Below are positions 8,524-16,660 of a stretch of DNA of 46,966 nt, piece after piece; position 1 is the first letter of the stretch, and each line of letters begins with the position of its first letter. The position numbers and the translations under genes are program-made. The stretch covers positions 1 through 46,966 of the forward strand of contig DASTUM010000038.1 of the NCBI GenBank assembly GCA_035759665.1, given 5' to 3'. Source of the stretch: Micavibrio_A sp035759665. Lineage in GTDB: Bacteria; Pseudomonadota; Alphaproteobacteria; Micavibrionales; Micavibrionaceae. The notes below the pieces were generated by a model. That model made no database searches. It saw only the letters and a program-made list of their open reading frames with translations, and had not been told where the DNA came from.

Positions 8524-8574
8524 GTTGACCAACATCCGTACAGTCGGGAAAATGTTGGTCAACATGGTCAACAT
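8524..8574. repeat. Inverted and direct GTTGACCA repeats between zapA and 6S RNA
   Basis: GTTGACCAACAT (8524-8535) and ATGTTGGTCAAC (8552-8563) form a perfect 12-base inverted repeat with a 16-base spacer. A further ATGGTCAACAT follows at 8564-8574, so the minus strand has GTTGACCA three times. On the minus strand the hairpin is followed by TTTTAAC, so it could terminate zapA; alternatively these are protein-binding sites. Confidence 0.6.
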
Positions 8575-8625
8575 TTCGCCCACTGATTGAAAATCCGCGG
8601 AACGAACTGGACAAAAGTTAAGATT

Positions 8626-8961
8626 TTAGAGCTTTTGCAGACTGCTGGCGATCTGGTCGATGCGTCCGGCCAGAAGGTCGATGGCCGAAACGATGGCCTC
8701 TTCCTCGTCGTCCGTCATTTTGACGCCGGTGGTGGAGCCGGGAGATACGGCCCCGTGCGCCCTCATATCGGCGATTTCATCGGCGAGGATGATGGTGGTC
8801 AGAACCAGAAGATGGGATTCGTTCGTGGCGGCTCCGGCCCGCGCGATTTCGCGCAGGCGCTGATCGACGTAACGGCCCAGTTCCATGACGCGGCGCTCCT
8901 GCCCGTCGTCGCAGGCGATGCCGAAATTGCGTCCGTTAATCGTAAGGGTGATCTCTGCCAT
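8626..8961 (-). CDS. zapA: ZapA, FtsZ-associated division protein
   Basis: Small protein of 111 residues that bundles FtsZ protofilaments. The N-terminus has the family pattern MAEITLTINGRNFGIAC..GQE and LGRYVDQRLREIA, followed by a helical coiled-coil C-terminus (EEAIVSAIDLLAGRIDQIA). Its start is 1 base after the stop of the upstream small coiled-coil gene, so translation is coupled. The 6S RNA gene follows downstream. Confidence 0.92.
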   Translation of the reverse strand: MAEITLTINGRNFGIACDDGQERRVMELGRYVDQRLREIARAGAATNESHLLVLTTIILADEIADMRAHGAVSPGSTTGVKMTDDEEEAIVSAIDLLAGRIDQIASSLQKL

Positions 8962-8962
8962 G

Positions 8963-9226
8963 TTATCCGCGCCCTTCTTTGAGGATGGTTTCCACTTGCT
9001 TGATCGCGCTGTCGAGACGTTTGGCCAACATCCGAACGTTCATTGGGTTCATACTGGTGGGTTGCTGCGAGGCCGTCATGGCGCTGAACAGGTCGTTCTG
9101 CCCGGCTCCGGCGGTAGCTTTTTTCGGCGCGGCGGCGGCTGCGGCCTTGCGAGATTCTATAGCCGATTCAAGCTTGTGCACGGCGTTGTTAAGCTTGTTC
9201 AGGGATGTTCTGATGGCGGCGCTCAC
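8963..9226 (-). CDS. Small coiled-coil protein upstream of zapA (DUF4164-like)
   Basis: Protein of 87 residues, helical at both ends (TSLNKLNNAVHKLESAIESR and VRMLAKRLDSAIKQVETIL) with an Ala/Pro/Gly-rich middle at about 28-60. Alphaproteobacteria commonly carry a small coiled-coil gene of the DUF4164 type in front of zapA, and the position suggests a divisome role similar to ZapB; this is inference from context. No enzymatic motif or membrane segment is present. It is separated from zapA by a single base. Confidence 0.75.
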   Translation of the reverse strand: MSAAIRTSLNKLNNAVHKLESAIESRKAAAAAAPKKATAGAGQNDLFSAMTASQQPTSMNPMNVRMLAKRLDSAIKQVETILKEGRG

Positions 9227-9316
9227 GGCGTACCTCTTTTTGCGTTCAATTTTCGTCGGTTATGTCTGAAAGATAATTTTATTTATGACCGTGGAACGCG
9301 GGCGGTCAAGCAAACC

Positions 9317-9344
9317 TTGGGAGTTTTCCCTATCTTTTTACAAT
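9317..9344 (+). promoter_or_regulatory. Candidate tkt promoter
   Basis: TTGGGA (9317-9322) and TACAAT (9339-9344) with 16-base spacing precede the transketolase gene. A second possible pair, TTGACC at 9352 and CATTGT, lies just downstream. Confidence 0.5.
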
Positions 9345-9411
9345 GGAAGTGTTGACCCGCCAAAGCCGGACGGGCATTGTACGGCAAATCGAACAAAAGG
9401 ACGTATTTCTT

Positions 9412-11412
9412 ATGACTCAGGCTGCCGCTTGCACCACCGAAAACCCCCTCTCCGCCACGCAACTGACCCGGATGGCGAACGCGATCCGCGCCCTTGCCAT
9501 GGACGCCGTGCAAAAGGCGAATTCCGGCCACCCCGGAATGCCGATGGGAATGGCCGATGCGGCGACGGTTCTCTATACGAAATTCCTGAAATTCGATCCG
9601 AAGAACCCCGCATGGCCCGACCGCGACCGCTTCATCCTCTCCGCCGGCCACGGCTCGATGCTGCTCTACGCGCTCAACTATCTGACGGGGTATGAGAAAA
9701 TCACGCTCGACGAGATCAGAAATTTCCGCCAGCTCCATTCCAAAACGCCGGGCCACCCCGAAGTGGATGTGTCCTGCGGCATTGAAACGACGACCGGCCC
9801 GCTCGGCCAGGGAATCTCGACGGCGGTCGGCTTCGCCCTCGCCGAACGCATCCTGAATGCCCGTTTCGGCGACGGCCTCGTCGATCACATGACCTACGTC
9901 ATCGCCTCCGACGGCGACCTGATGGAAGGGGTCAGCCATGAATCCTGCGCCATCGCCGGTCAGCTGAAACTCGGCAAGCTTATCGTCCTGTATGACGACA
10001 ACGGCATTACGATCGACGGTTCGACCGACCTGTCCTTCACGGAAAACGTACCCGAGCGCTTCAAAGCCTACGGCTGGGACGTACAAAAGGTAGACGGCCA
10101 CAACATAGCCGAGGTCGAAGCCGCCATCCTTCATGCTCAAAAGACGGATACGCCCTCCCTCATCTGTTGCAAAACGGTTATCGGTTTCGGCTCTCCGAAC
10201 AAATCGGGCAAGTCGTCTTCGCACGGCTCGCCGCTCGGCGACGATGAAATCAAGCTGGTGCGCGAAGCCCTGAAATGGGATTCGCCCGCTTTTGACATTC
10301 CCGGCGATATCCTTGACGACTGGCGCGCCATCGGCAAAGCCGGCACCGCCGATGTGAAAGCATGGGAAAAGCGGGTAAAGGAGTCCGGCAGGCTGGACGA
10401 ACTCAACAGCGCCCTCGATCCCGATGTGACGGACGAACTCGGCGGCGCCATCGACGCGGTCAAAGCGGCGTTCCTGAACGACAAGCCGAAACTGGCGACG
10501 CGCCAGACCTCCGGCGAATGCCTCGAAAAACTCGTCCCTGCCATTCCGCAACTGGTTGGCGGCTCCGCCGACCTTACCGGATCGAATAACACCAAAGTGA
10601 AAGCGTCGAAATTCGTCACGAAGGCCGATTACAACGGCAACTATATTAATTACGGCGTACGCGAACACGGCATGGCCGCGGTGATGAACGGCATGGCCCT
10701 GCATGGCGGCATCATTCCGTACGCCGGAACCTTCCTGCAATTCGCCGATTATGCGCGCCCCGCCATCCGCCTCGCCGCCCTGATGAATCAGCGCGTCATT
10801 CATGTCATGACGCACGATTCGATCGGCCTTGGCGAAGACGGCCCAACGCACCAGCCGGTGGAACATCTCGCCGCGCTGCGCGCCATTCCGAACTGCTATG
10901 TCTACCGTCCCTGTGACGGCGTCGAAACGGCGGAATGCTGGGAACTGGCGTTGACGAACCAGACGGCGCCCGCCGTGCTTTCCCTGACGCGTCAGGGCCT
11001 TCCGACGGTGAGCAGCGACGCCAAGGAAAACAAATCCGCCAAAGGCGCTTACGTCCTGCGTGAATCCAACGGCAATGCCAAAGTCACAATCTTTGCGTCC
11101 GGCTCCGAAGTCGAAATCGCCCTCGCCGCCGCCGACAAGCTCGGGGATGGTACGCGCGTCGTTTCCGTTCCATGTATGGATCTGTTCTTCGAACAGCCGA
11201 AAGAATATATCGACGGGCTGCTCTTCAATGAGAGCGTAAAGGTCGGCATCGAAGCGGCAATCCGCTTCGGATGGGATTCCATCATCGGCCGCGACGGCAT
11301 CTTCATCGGCATGAAATCCTTCGGAGATTCCGCCCCCGCCGGTACGCTGTACAAACATTTCGGCATCACCGCCGAAGCGGTCGTCGAAGCCGTTCAAAAA
11401 AAGCTGAAATAA
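9412..11412 (+). CDS. tkt: Transketolase
   Basis: Thiamine diphosphate enzyme of 666 residues that moves two-carbon units between sugar phosphates in the pentose phosphate pathway. The substrate/TPP residues are visible: NSGHPGMPMGMAD near the N-terminus, the TPP-binding region SDGDLMEGVSHE..DDNGITIDG, and the catalytic Glu region NYGVREHGMAAVMNG. The open frame begins earlier at 9343, but I chose the ATG at 9412 because AAAAGGACG precedes it and the protein then has the family length. gapA and fbaA follow downstream on the same strand, but with genes between, so this is a carbon-metabolism neighbourhood rather than a clean operon. Confidence 0.96.
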   Translation: MTQAAACTTENPLSATQLTRMANAIRALAMDAVQKANSGHPGMPMGMADAATVLYTKFLKFDPKNPAWPDRDRFILSAGHGSMLLYALNYLTGYEKITLDEIRNFRQLHSKTPGHPEVDVSCGIETTTGPLGQGISTAVGFALAERILNARFGDGLVDHMTYVIASDGDLMEGVSHESCAIAGQLKLGKLIVLYDDNGITIDGSTDLSFTENVPERFKAYGWDVQKVDGHNIAEVEAAILHAQKTDTPSLICCKTVIGFGSPNKSGKSSSHGSPLGDDEIKLVREALKWDSPAFDIPGDILDDWRAIGKAGTADVKAWEKRVKESGRLDELNSALDPDVTDELGGAIDAVKAAFLNDKPKLATRQTSGECLEKLVPAIPQLVGGSADLTGSNNTKVKASKFVTKADYNGNYINYGVREHGMAAVMNGMALHGGIIPYAGTFLQFADYARPAIRLAALMNQRVIHVMTHDSIGLGEDGPTHQPVEHLAALRAIPNCYVYRPCDGVETAECWELALTNQTAPAVLSLTRQGLPTVSSDAKENKSAKGAYVLRESNGNAKVTIFASGSEVEIALAAADKLGDGTRVVSVPCMDLFFEQPKEYIDGLLFNESVKVGIEAAIRFGWDSIIGRDGIFIGMKSFGDSAPAGTLYKHFGITAEAVVEAVQKKLK

Positions 11413-11466
11413 TCCGGAACGATTGTCCTGCCCACGCGTAGGTATGCACAGGAATGGCATGATATA

Positions 11467-11538
11467 AAATAACTTCGGTTATTTCTTAGAGTGTCATTCC
11501 GTTCGAAACCCTGCCTTTTAACAAGGCGGGGTTTCTTT
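11467..11538 (+). terminator. Tandem hairpins after tkt, second is a likely terminator
   Basis: AAATAACTTCGGTTATTT (11467-11484) is a perfect 7-base-pair hairpin with a TTCG loop. It is followed at 11505-11535 by GAAACCCTGCC..GGCGGGGTTTC, an 11-bp hairpin with T-rich sequence (TTTCTTTA) at its end. The second has the form of a Rho-independent terminator for tkt and faces the convergent outer-membrane protein gene. Confidence 0.7.
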
Positions 11539-11542
11539 ATGC

Positions 11543-12274
11543 CTAGAATTCGTATTCGATAACGGCTTTTAGTTCGGCATCCGGCGCATGCTCCGATACG
11601 CCGAATAAGACACCCGCCTCGAAAGGCATCCCTTCGGCAAGCTGCCCATAAACCGCGGGGCCGATGCGGTGTTCCTGCTCGCTGTAATCGCCCTCGAAAT
11701 CGCCGAAGTCGCTATGCCATTCAAGACCGTAGGAGAATGTGTCGCTGTGATCGTAGGAAAGTCCGTAGGAAAATCCGTATTCCCAGTCGCCGGATGAATC
11801 CTCGCCCACTTCACGCCCGAAATTTATGTTGGAAAGATTGGTGAATTTACCGATCCGCTTCGCCAGGAGAAGGCGGGCGAGCACTTCATCCGCTTTCCCG
11901 GTCAGGGATTTTGCATATTCTATTTTCAACCCCGGATCGACAAACAGGGTCCCTTCCGGCGCCAACTGGAATTTGTTTTCCCAGACCAGGGCGGTAACAC
12001 GCGTATCCTCTTCGTCATTATGTTCGAGTTCGGCGCCCGCTTCCATCTGCCAGAAATGCGTCAGGCCATAGCCGGCGGTCATCTCGGCGGCGAAGGTATC
12101 CTCGCCGCTGTCTTCTTCATTGATTTTATAACTTCCTTTGACTTCGATTGCCGCTTCGCCTTCATGGACGTAAGGGCTGTAGATCGTCGAAACGCCATGC
12201 GCAAGGGCGGCGGCGGGATATAAGGATGCCGCCACGGCGGCGGCGAATATGGTTTTGCTTTTCACTGATAACAC
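11543..12274 (-). CDS. Predicted outer-membrane beta-barrel protein
   Basis: Protein of 243 residues with a signal peptide (KSKTIFAAAVAASLYPAAALAHG, cleavage after ALA). The mature part alternates polar and aromatic residues, as barrel strands do (GYGLTHFWQMEAGAELEHN, WEYGFSYGLSYDHSDTFSYG), and it ends in Phe (VIEYEF), the usual outer-membrane sorting signal. I chose the GTG at 12274 because AGGA precedes it by 7 bases; the open frame runs 19 codons further upstream with no signal-peptide character. Function unknown; a channel or ion-uptake porin is possible. A broken copy of its middle part lies immediately upstream. Confidence 0.8.
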   Translation of the reverse strand: MLSVKSKTIFAAAVAASLYPAAALAHGVSTIYSPYVHEGEAAIEVKGSYKINEEDSGEDTFAAEMTAGYGLTHFWQMEAGAELEHNDEEDTRVTALVWENKFQLAPEGTLFVDPGLKIEYAKSLTGKADEVLARLLLAKRIGKFTNLSNINFGREVGEDSSGDWEYGFSYGLSYDHSDTFSYGLEWHSDFGDFEGDYSEQEHRIGPAVYGQLAEGMPFEAGVLFGVSEHAPDAELKAVIEYEF

Positions 12275-12348
12275 TTTCTGTTCCTGAAATTCAAAAGTGT
12301 TATAACGTAACAGCTTAACTTCCGGACGCAACAGAGAATGTTATAATA

Positions 12349-12597
12349 TTACAATTCAGGCCGCAGCCCCAGATCAACGAAATATTCGCCTTTTGGCGTA
12401 ATCTGGAACTTGTTTTCGAAGTCGAGATCAGTGGCATCCGTGTCCTTCGTCATGGCGTATATCGGCGCTGACCTTCAATTCGTAGAACTCTGTAAATCCA
12501 TACGAAAACCTGATTGCGGGTACGTAAAGATGAAGGTTGCGGCGGCGATCCTTATATTTTCAGAATCGTTGTTATTCTCCCCCTGTTTAGAGTTGCA
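12349..12597 (-). pseudogene. Decayed fragment of a second copy of the outer-membrane protein gene
   Basis: Three minus-strand reading-frame pieces match successive parts of the adjacent intact gene. ENNNDSENIRIAAATF resembles its NEEDSGEDTFAAEM segment. SYGFTEFYELKVSADIRHDE, in another frame, parallels GYGLTHFWQMEAGAELEHND. ENKFQITPKGEYFVDLGLR, after a second shift, parallels ENKFQLAPEGTLFVDPGLK and then hits a stop at 12349. Start, signal peptide and C-terminal barrel are absent. This is the remnant of a tandem duplication with at least two frameshifts. Confidence 0.75.
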
Positions 12598-12661
12598 GTA
12601 ACACCCAACCTCCTTTAAAACCTCAAGCAATAGAAAACCACCTGTGTAGAGGGATCATCCA

Positions 12662-13696
12662 ATGGCAGTAAAAGTAGCAATCAACGGTTTTGGCCGCATC
12701 GGCCGCCTCGTCGCCCGCGCGCTGTATGAATCGAAGCGCACCGATATCGAACTGGTCGCGATCAACGACCTCGCGACGCTCGAAGGCAACCGCATCCTCC
12801 TCAAATACGACTCCGTTCACGGGCCCTTTCCGTTCAGCGTCGAGCAAAAAGATGAGAAGACCCTCGTAATCAACGGCAAGCCCGTCATCGTCGTTCAGGA
12901 AAGAGACCCGACGAAACTTCCCTGGGGCGACCTCGGCATAGACATCGTGCTGGAATGCACGGGCATCTTCACGAAGCGCGAGAAAGCCGCCATGCACCTG
13001 CAGGCGGGCGCCAAGAAAGTCCTCATCTCCGCTCCGGCTGAAGAAGAAGACCTGACCGTCGTTTACGGCGTCAATTCCGACAAGCTGAAAGCCGAACACA
13101 CGATCGTGTCTAATGCTTCCTGCACGACGAACTGCCTCGCCCCCGTTGCCAAAGTCCTGCACGAAGCAATCGGTATCGAGAGCGGTTTCATGACGACGAT
13201 TCACTCCTACACCGGCGATCAGAACACGGTCGACACCTTCCACAAGGATCTGCACCGCGCCCGCGCCGCCGCCCTGAACATCATTCCGACTTCGACGGGG
13301 GCCGCCAAGGCCGTCGGCAAAGTGCTGCCGGAACTGAAAGGCAAGCTGGACGGCGTTTCGCTGCGCGTTCCCACGCCCAACGTTTCCGTCGTCGACCTGA
13401 AATTCATCGCCTCACGCGAGACGACGGTGGAAGAAGTCAACGCCGCAATCAAGAAAGCGCTCGGCGGCGACTTCACGAACATTCTGGACGGCTATGAAGA
13501 CCCGCTGGTTTCTTCGGACTTCAACCACAATATCCACTCATCCATCTTCTCGTACGCCGGCACGAAAGTCGTCGACGGCAAGCTGGTGCGGATCATGACG
13601 TGGTACGACAACGAGTGGGGCTTCTCCAACCGTATGCTCGACACGGCCGCAAAAATGCACGCAGTCGGCTACAACGCCGTCAGCAAAGCTGCATAA
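12662..13696 (+). CDS. gapA: Glyceraldehyde-3-phosphate dehydrogenase, type I
   Basis: Glycolytic/gluconeogenic dehydrogenase of 344 residues. The NAD-binding N-terminus INGFGRIGRLVARAL is followed by Asp36 in AINDLA, which favours NAD. The catalytic Cys154 is in SNASCTTNCLAP and the catalytic His181 in TTIHSYTGDQ. The C-terminal WYDNEWGFSNRM signature is intact. GAGG lies about 9 bases before the ATG. A GxxExxY cassette begins right after the stop and separates it from fbaA. Confidence 0.97.
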   Translation: MAVKVAINGFGRIGRLVARALYESKRTDIELVAINDLATLEGNRILLKYDSVHGPFPFSVEQKDEKTLVINGKPVIVVQERDPTKLPWGDLGIDIVLECTGIFTKREKAAMHLQAGAKKVLISAPAEEEDLTVVYGVNSDKLKAEHTIVSNASCTTNCLAPVAKVLHEAIGIESGFMTTIHSYTGDQNTVDTFHKDLHRARAAALNIIPTSTGAAKAVGKVLPELKGKLDGVSLRVPTPNVSVVDLKFIASRETTVEEVNAAIKKALGGDFTNILDGYEDPLVSSDFNHNIHSSIFSYAGTKVVDGKLVRIMTWYDNEWGFSNRMLDTAAKMHAVGYNAVSKAA

Positions 13697-13698
13697 AA

Positions 13699-13730
13699 TT
13701 AAACGCGAAGGACGCAAAGTCGCGCAAAGT
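13699..13730 (+). repeat. Left arm of the GxxExxY cassette
   Basis: 32 bases rich in the word GCAAAG (TTAAACGCGAAGGACGCAAA then GTCGCGCAAAGT). 27 of 32 positions match the left arm of the empty palindrome at 46754-46785. The GxxExxY frame starts at the next base. Confidence 0.75.
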
Positions 13731-14150
13731 ATGCCGGAGCCTATCGATATATCGGACTACACGAATGAAATATCTAAAAAGATATTGGACTCGTGTTTTT
13801 CTATACATACGGAATTAGGCCCCGGCTTGCTCGAAAGCGTCTATGAAGATTGTCTGCATCATTATCTTATACGCTAAGGAGTTGGCGTGGAGCGGCAAAA
13901 ATCTTTTCAAATTAAGTTAAAGGATTTTATCGTTCCAACGGCTTTAAAAATCGATCTTCTTGTAGATAATTCTATTATTGTTGAATTAAAAGCAGTAGAA
14001 AAACTAATCCTGCTACATGAGGCCCAACTCCATACATATCTTAAGTTAACAGGAATGCCGCTAGGCCTATTGATAAATTTTAACACCAAATCGTTGAAAG
14101 ATGGAATAAAGCGCATAGCGATGACAAGGCCGCAGAAAAACTTTGCGTAA
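13731..14150 (+). pseudogene. GxxExxY-family gene broken by an in-frame stop
   Basis: Translation from the ATG at 13731 gives 48 residues containing the namesake motif as G32-LL-E35-SV-Y38 (ELGPGLLESVYEDC). It then meets TAA at 13875-13877 and continues in the same frame to 14150 with the rest of the family: VERQKSFQIKLKDF, KIDLLVDNSIIVELKAV, LLHEAQLHTYLKLTG and LGLLINFN..LKDGIKRI. The stop stands where the family has a basic residue, so a single AAA/AAG to TAA change would explain it. The family resembles PD-(D/E)XK-like small nucleases; the acidic and IVELKAV residues remain. Base composition is much more AT-rich than in gapA and fbaA, which suggests acquisition. A short 87-residue product from the GTG at 13887 cannot be excluded. 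Confidence 0.85.
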
Positions 14151-14172
14151 CCTTGCGCCCTTTGCGGTTCAA
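14135..14172 (+). repeat. Right arm of the GxxExxY cassette
   Basis: AACTTTGCGTAACCTTGCGC followed by CCTTTGCGGTT is roughly the reverse complement of the left arm in its CTTTGCG words and matches the right half of the palindrome at 46786-46820. The arm overlaps the last codons of the broken gene. Confidence 0.65.
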
Positions 14173-14191
14173 AACAAAAAAGGAAACTAAA

Positions 14192-15253
14192 ATGTCCAAG
14201 CTGAAGCCCGGCGTTGTCTGGGGCGATGATTACCAAACCCTTCTCAAAGCCTGCAAGGAAGGCCAATACGCTCTCCCTGCCGTCAACGTCATCGGCACCA
14301 ACACGGTCAACGCCGTCCTGGAATCCGCCGCTAAGAACAAGTCGGATGTCATTATCCAGCTTTCCAACGGCGGCGCAGAATTTTTCTCGGGCAAAGGCAT
14401 GGGGGATTCTTTCAAGGCAAAAGTCCTCGGCGCGGTTTCTGCGGCCCAGCACGTCCACCTTCTCGCCGAACAATACGGCGTCGCGGTGATCCTGCACACA
14501 GACCACGCCAACAAGAAACTGATCCCCTGGGTCGACGCGATGATCGATCATGGCGAAGCCTATTTCAAAAAGAACGGAAAACCGCTCTTCTCCTCCCACA
14601 TGGTTGATCTTTCGGAAGAAGATCTCGAGGAAAACCTGGCTGAATCCGCGCGCATCCTCAAACGCATGGTTCCGCTTGGCATGAGCATAGAAATCGAGCT
14701 CGGCGTCACGGGCGGGGAGGAAGACGGCGTCGGCTCCGACGATATCGACAACGCCAAGCTCTACACTCAGCCGGAAGATGTGCTGCGCGCCTACGAAGTA
14801 CTCGCGCCCATAGGCCATTTCTCCACTGCGGCTTCGTTCGGCAACGTCCATGGCGTCTATTCGCCGGGCAACGTCAAGCTGCGCCCCGACATCCTGAAAA
14901 ACTCCCAGGATCTGGTGGCAAAAACCAAGGGGCTTGGTAAAAACCCGCTCGACCTCGTCTTCCATGGCGGCTCGGGCTCGGAAAAAGACAAGATAACGGA
15001 ATCGCTCGGCTACGGCGTGTTCAAGATGAATATCGACACGGACACCCAGTTCGCCTTTGCCCATTCCATCGGCAACTATGTCGCGAACAACGAAAAAGCG
15101 TTCGCTTACCAGATCGATCCGGAAGATGGCAAGCCGTACAAGAAACAGTACGATCCCCGCGTCTGGCTGCGCGAAGGCGAAAAAGGCCTCGTCGCCCGTA
15201 TGGACGAAGCGTTTGCCGACCTCCGCTCCGCCGGGAAGTCCTTGGCGGCCTAG
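14192..15253 (+). CDS. fbaA: Fructose-bisphosphate aldolase, class II
   Basis: Zinc-dependent aldolase of 353 residues, E. coli FbaA type. Metal and substrate motifs: HTDHANKKLIPW, EIELGVTGGEEDGV, ASFGNVHGVYSPGNVKL and VFHGGSGS. I chose the ATG at 14192 (MSKLKPG) because AAGGAAACTAAA precedes it and E. coli FbaA begins similarly; the longer open frame covers the cassette arm. It acts with gapA in glycolysis and gluconeogenesis; the two genes were probably adjacent before the cassette inserted. Confidence 0.96.
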   Translation: MSKLKPGVVWGDDYQTLLKACKEGQYALPAVNVIGTNTVNAVLESAAKNKSDVIIQLSNGGAEFFSGKGMGDSFKAKVLGAVSAAQHVHLLAEQYGVAVILHTDHANKKLIPWVDAMIDHGEAYFKKNGKPLFSSHMVDLSEEDLEENLAESARILKRMVPLGMSIEIELGVTGGEEDGVGSDDIDNAKLYTQPEDVLRAYEVLAPIGHFSTAASFGNVHGVYSPGNVKLRPDILKNSQDLVAKTKGLGKNPLDLVFHGGSGSEKDKITESLGYGVFKMNIDTDTQFAFAHSIGNYVANNEKAFAYQIDPEDGKPYKKQYDPRVWLREGEKGLVARMDEAFADLRSAGKSLAA

Positions 15254-15292
15254 GCCCTCTGTAATATACTCTCCCGCAAGAGGAGAGATATT

Positions 15293-16204
15293 ATGGAAGC
15301 CTTCGTTATCGTTGCTGCAATATTAGCCATTGTCATCATCGCCAAAGGCGTGAAGGCCGTGCCGCAGGGCATGGAATACACGGTCGAGCGGTTCGGCAAA
15401 TATACGCACACGCTCCATCCCGGCCTGAACTTCATTATCCCGATCGTCGACAGTATCGGCGCCAAGATCAATATGATGGAAACGGTGCTCGACGTTCCTT
15501 CGCAGGAAGTCATCACCAAGGACAACGCGCTCGTCAAAGTAGACGGCGTTATTTTCTATCAGGTTCTGAATTCCGCCAAGGCGGCATATGAGGTACGCAA
15601 TCTCGAAATCGCCATCCTCAACCTTACCATGACGAACCTGCGGACGGTGATGGGCTCCATGACGCTCGACGAACTTCTTTCGGAACGCGACCATATCAAC
15701 TCCCGACTCCTGACCATCGTCGACGACGCTTCCGCGCCGTGGGGCATCAAGGCGACGCGTATCGAGATCAAGGACATCTCTCCGCCACGCGACCTCGTCG
15801 ATTCCATGGCCCGCCAGATGAAGGCGGAACGCGACAAGCGCGCCACCATCCTCGAAGCGCAGGGTCAGCGCGAATCCGCCATCCTCCGCGCGGACGGTGA
15901 AAAGCAGGCAGTGGTTCTAGAGGCCGAGGGCCGTAAGGAAGCCGCCTTCCGCGACGCCGAGGCGCGCGAACGGGCCGCCGAAGCCGAGGCCCGTGCCACG
16001 CAGATGGTGTCCGAAGCCATTTCGGGCGGCAACGTACAGGCGATCAATTACTTCGTCGCCCAGAAATATGTCGAGGCGCTGAAGGCATTCGCGGTCTCCC
16101 CGAACCAGAAAACGATCTTCATGCCGCTGGAAACCACCGGCGTGATGGGCTCCATCGCGGGTATCACCGATCTGGTGCAGGACATCGCGCAGAAGAAGGG
16201 ATAA
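15293..16204 (+). CDS. qmcA: QmcA-like SPFH/stomatin-family membrane protein
   Basis: Protein of 303 residues: an N-terminal membrane segment at about 2-20, an SPFH domain at about 20-180 (MEYTVERFGKYTHTLHPGL, PSQEVITKDNALVKVDGVI), then a long Glu/Ala/Arg-rich coiled coil at about 175-245. Stomatin-like proteins form large oligomers in membrane microdomains. It is paired with nfeD 3 bases downstream, as is usual for this family. AGAGGAGAG precedes the ATG. Confidence 0.92.
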   Translation: MEAFVIVAAILAIVIIAKGVKAVPQGMEYTVERFGKYTHTLHPGLNFIIPIVDSIGAKINMMETVLDVPSQEVITKDNALVKVDGVIFYQVLNSAKAAYEVRNLEIAILNLTMTNLRTVMGSMTLDELLSERDHINSRLLTIVDDASAPWGIKATRIEIKDISPPRDLVDSMARQMKAERDKRATILEAQGQRESAILRADGEKQAVVLEAEGRKEAAFRDAEARERAAEAEARATQMVSEAISGGNVQAINYFVAQKYVEALKAFAVSPNQKTIFMPLETTGVMGSIAGITDLVQDIAQKKG

Positions 16205-16207
16205 ATC

Positions 16208-16660
16208 ATGGCTTATCTTGAAATGATGGAATTCTGGCACTGGCTGGTGTTCGGCCTGTTGCTGCTGGTGGTCGAAGTCTTTGTGTTCGGCGCGGTTCTG
16301 ATGTGGTTCGGCTTTGCGGCCCTTCTTGTCGGCCTGCTGGTCTTCTTTATTCCGGCTTTGATCTGGATGCCCTCGCTGGTGCTCTGGGCGTTTTTGTCGG
16401 TGCTGCTCGCGTTCGGCTGGCACCTATACAGGAAAAAACATCCCCCTACGGGCACTCCCTCCACCATCAACCGCCGCGGCGAACAGATCGTCGGCCGCCA
16501 TTTCGCCCTGCTGAAAGATATCGTCAACGGCGTCGGCGAATTGCATGTGGACGACACGCGCTGGAAAATTATCTCCCACCACGATCTGCCGGCCGGCAGC
16601 AAGGTGAAAGTCGTGGCCGTCGAAGGTACATCCTTGCGCGTCGAAGAATATATCTCGTAA
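16208..16660 (+). CDS. nfeD: NfeD family membrane protein
   Basis: Short NfeD of 150 residues with closely spaced transmembrane segments at about 10-75 and a C-terminal OB-fold domain (IVGRHFALLKDIVNGVGELH, then LPAGSKVKVVAVEGTSLRVE). NfeD proteins work with stomatin partners, here qmcA. The stop codon is directly followed, with no gap, by the ATG of the EndoU-like gene, so that gene is translationally coupled to nfeD. Confidence 0.92.
   Translation: MAYLEMMEFWHWLVFGLLLLVVEVFVFGAVLMWFGFAALLVGLLVFFIPALIWMPSLVLWAFLSVLLAFGWHLYRKKHPPTGTPSTINRRGEQIVGRHFALLKDIVNGVGELHVDDTRWKIISHHDLPAGSKVKVVAVEGTSLRVEEYIS

Noticed and set aside
9283..11460. 725-codon open frame on the minus strand across tkt
   Set aside because: It lies antisense to a complete transketolase with all motifs; the frame is an effect of GC-rich codon use.
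12410..12601. 63-codon plus-strand frame before gapA
   Set aside because: Antisense to the outer-membrane protein remnant, which shows real similarity on the minus strand.
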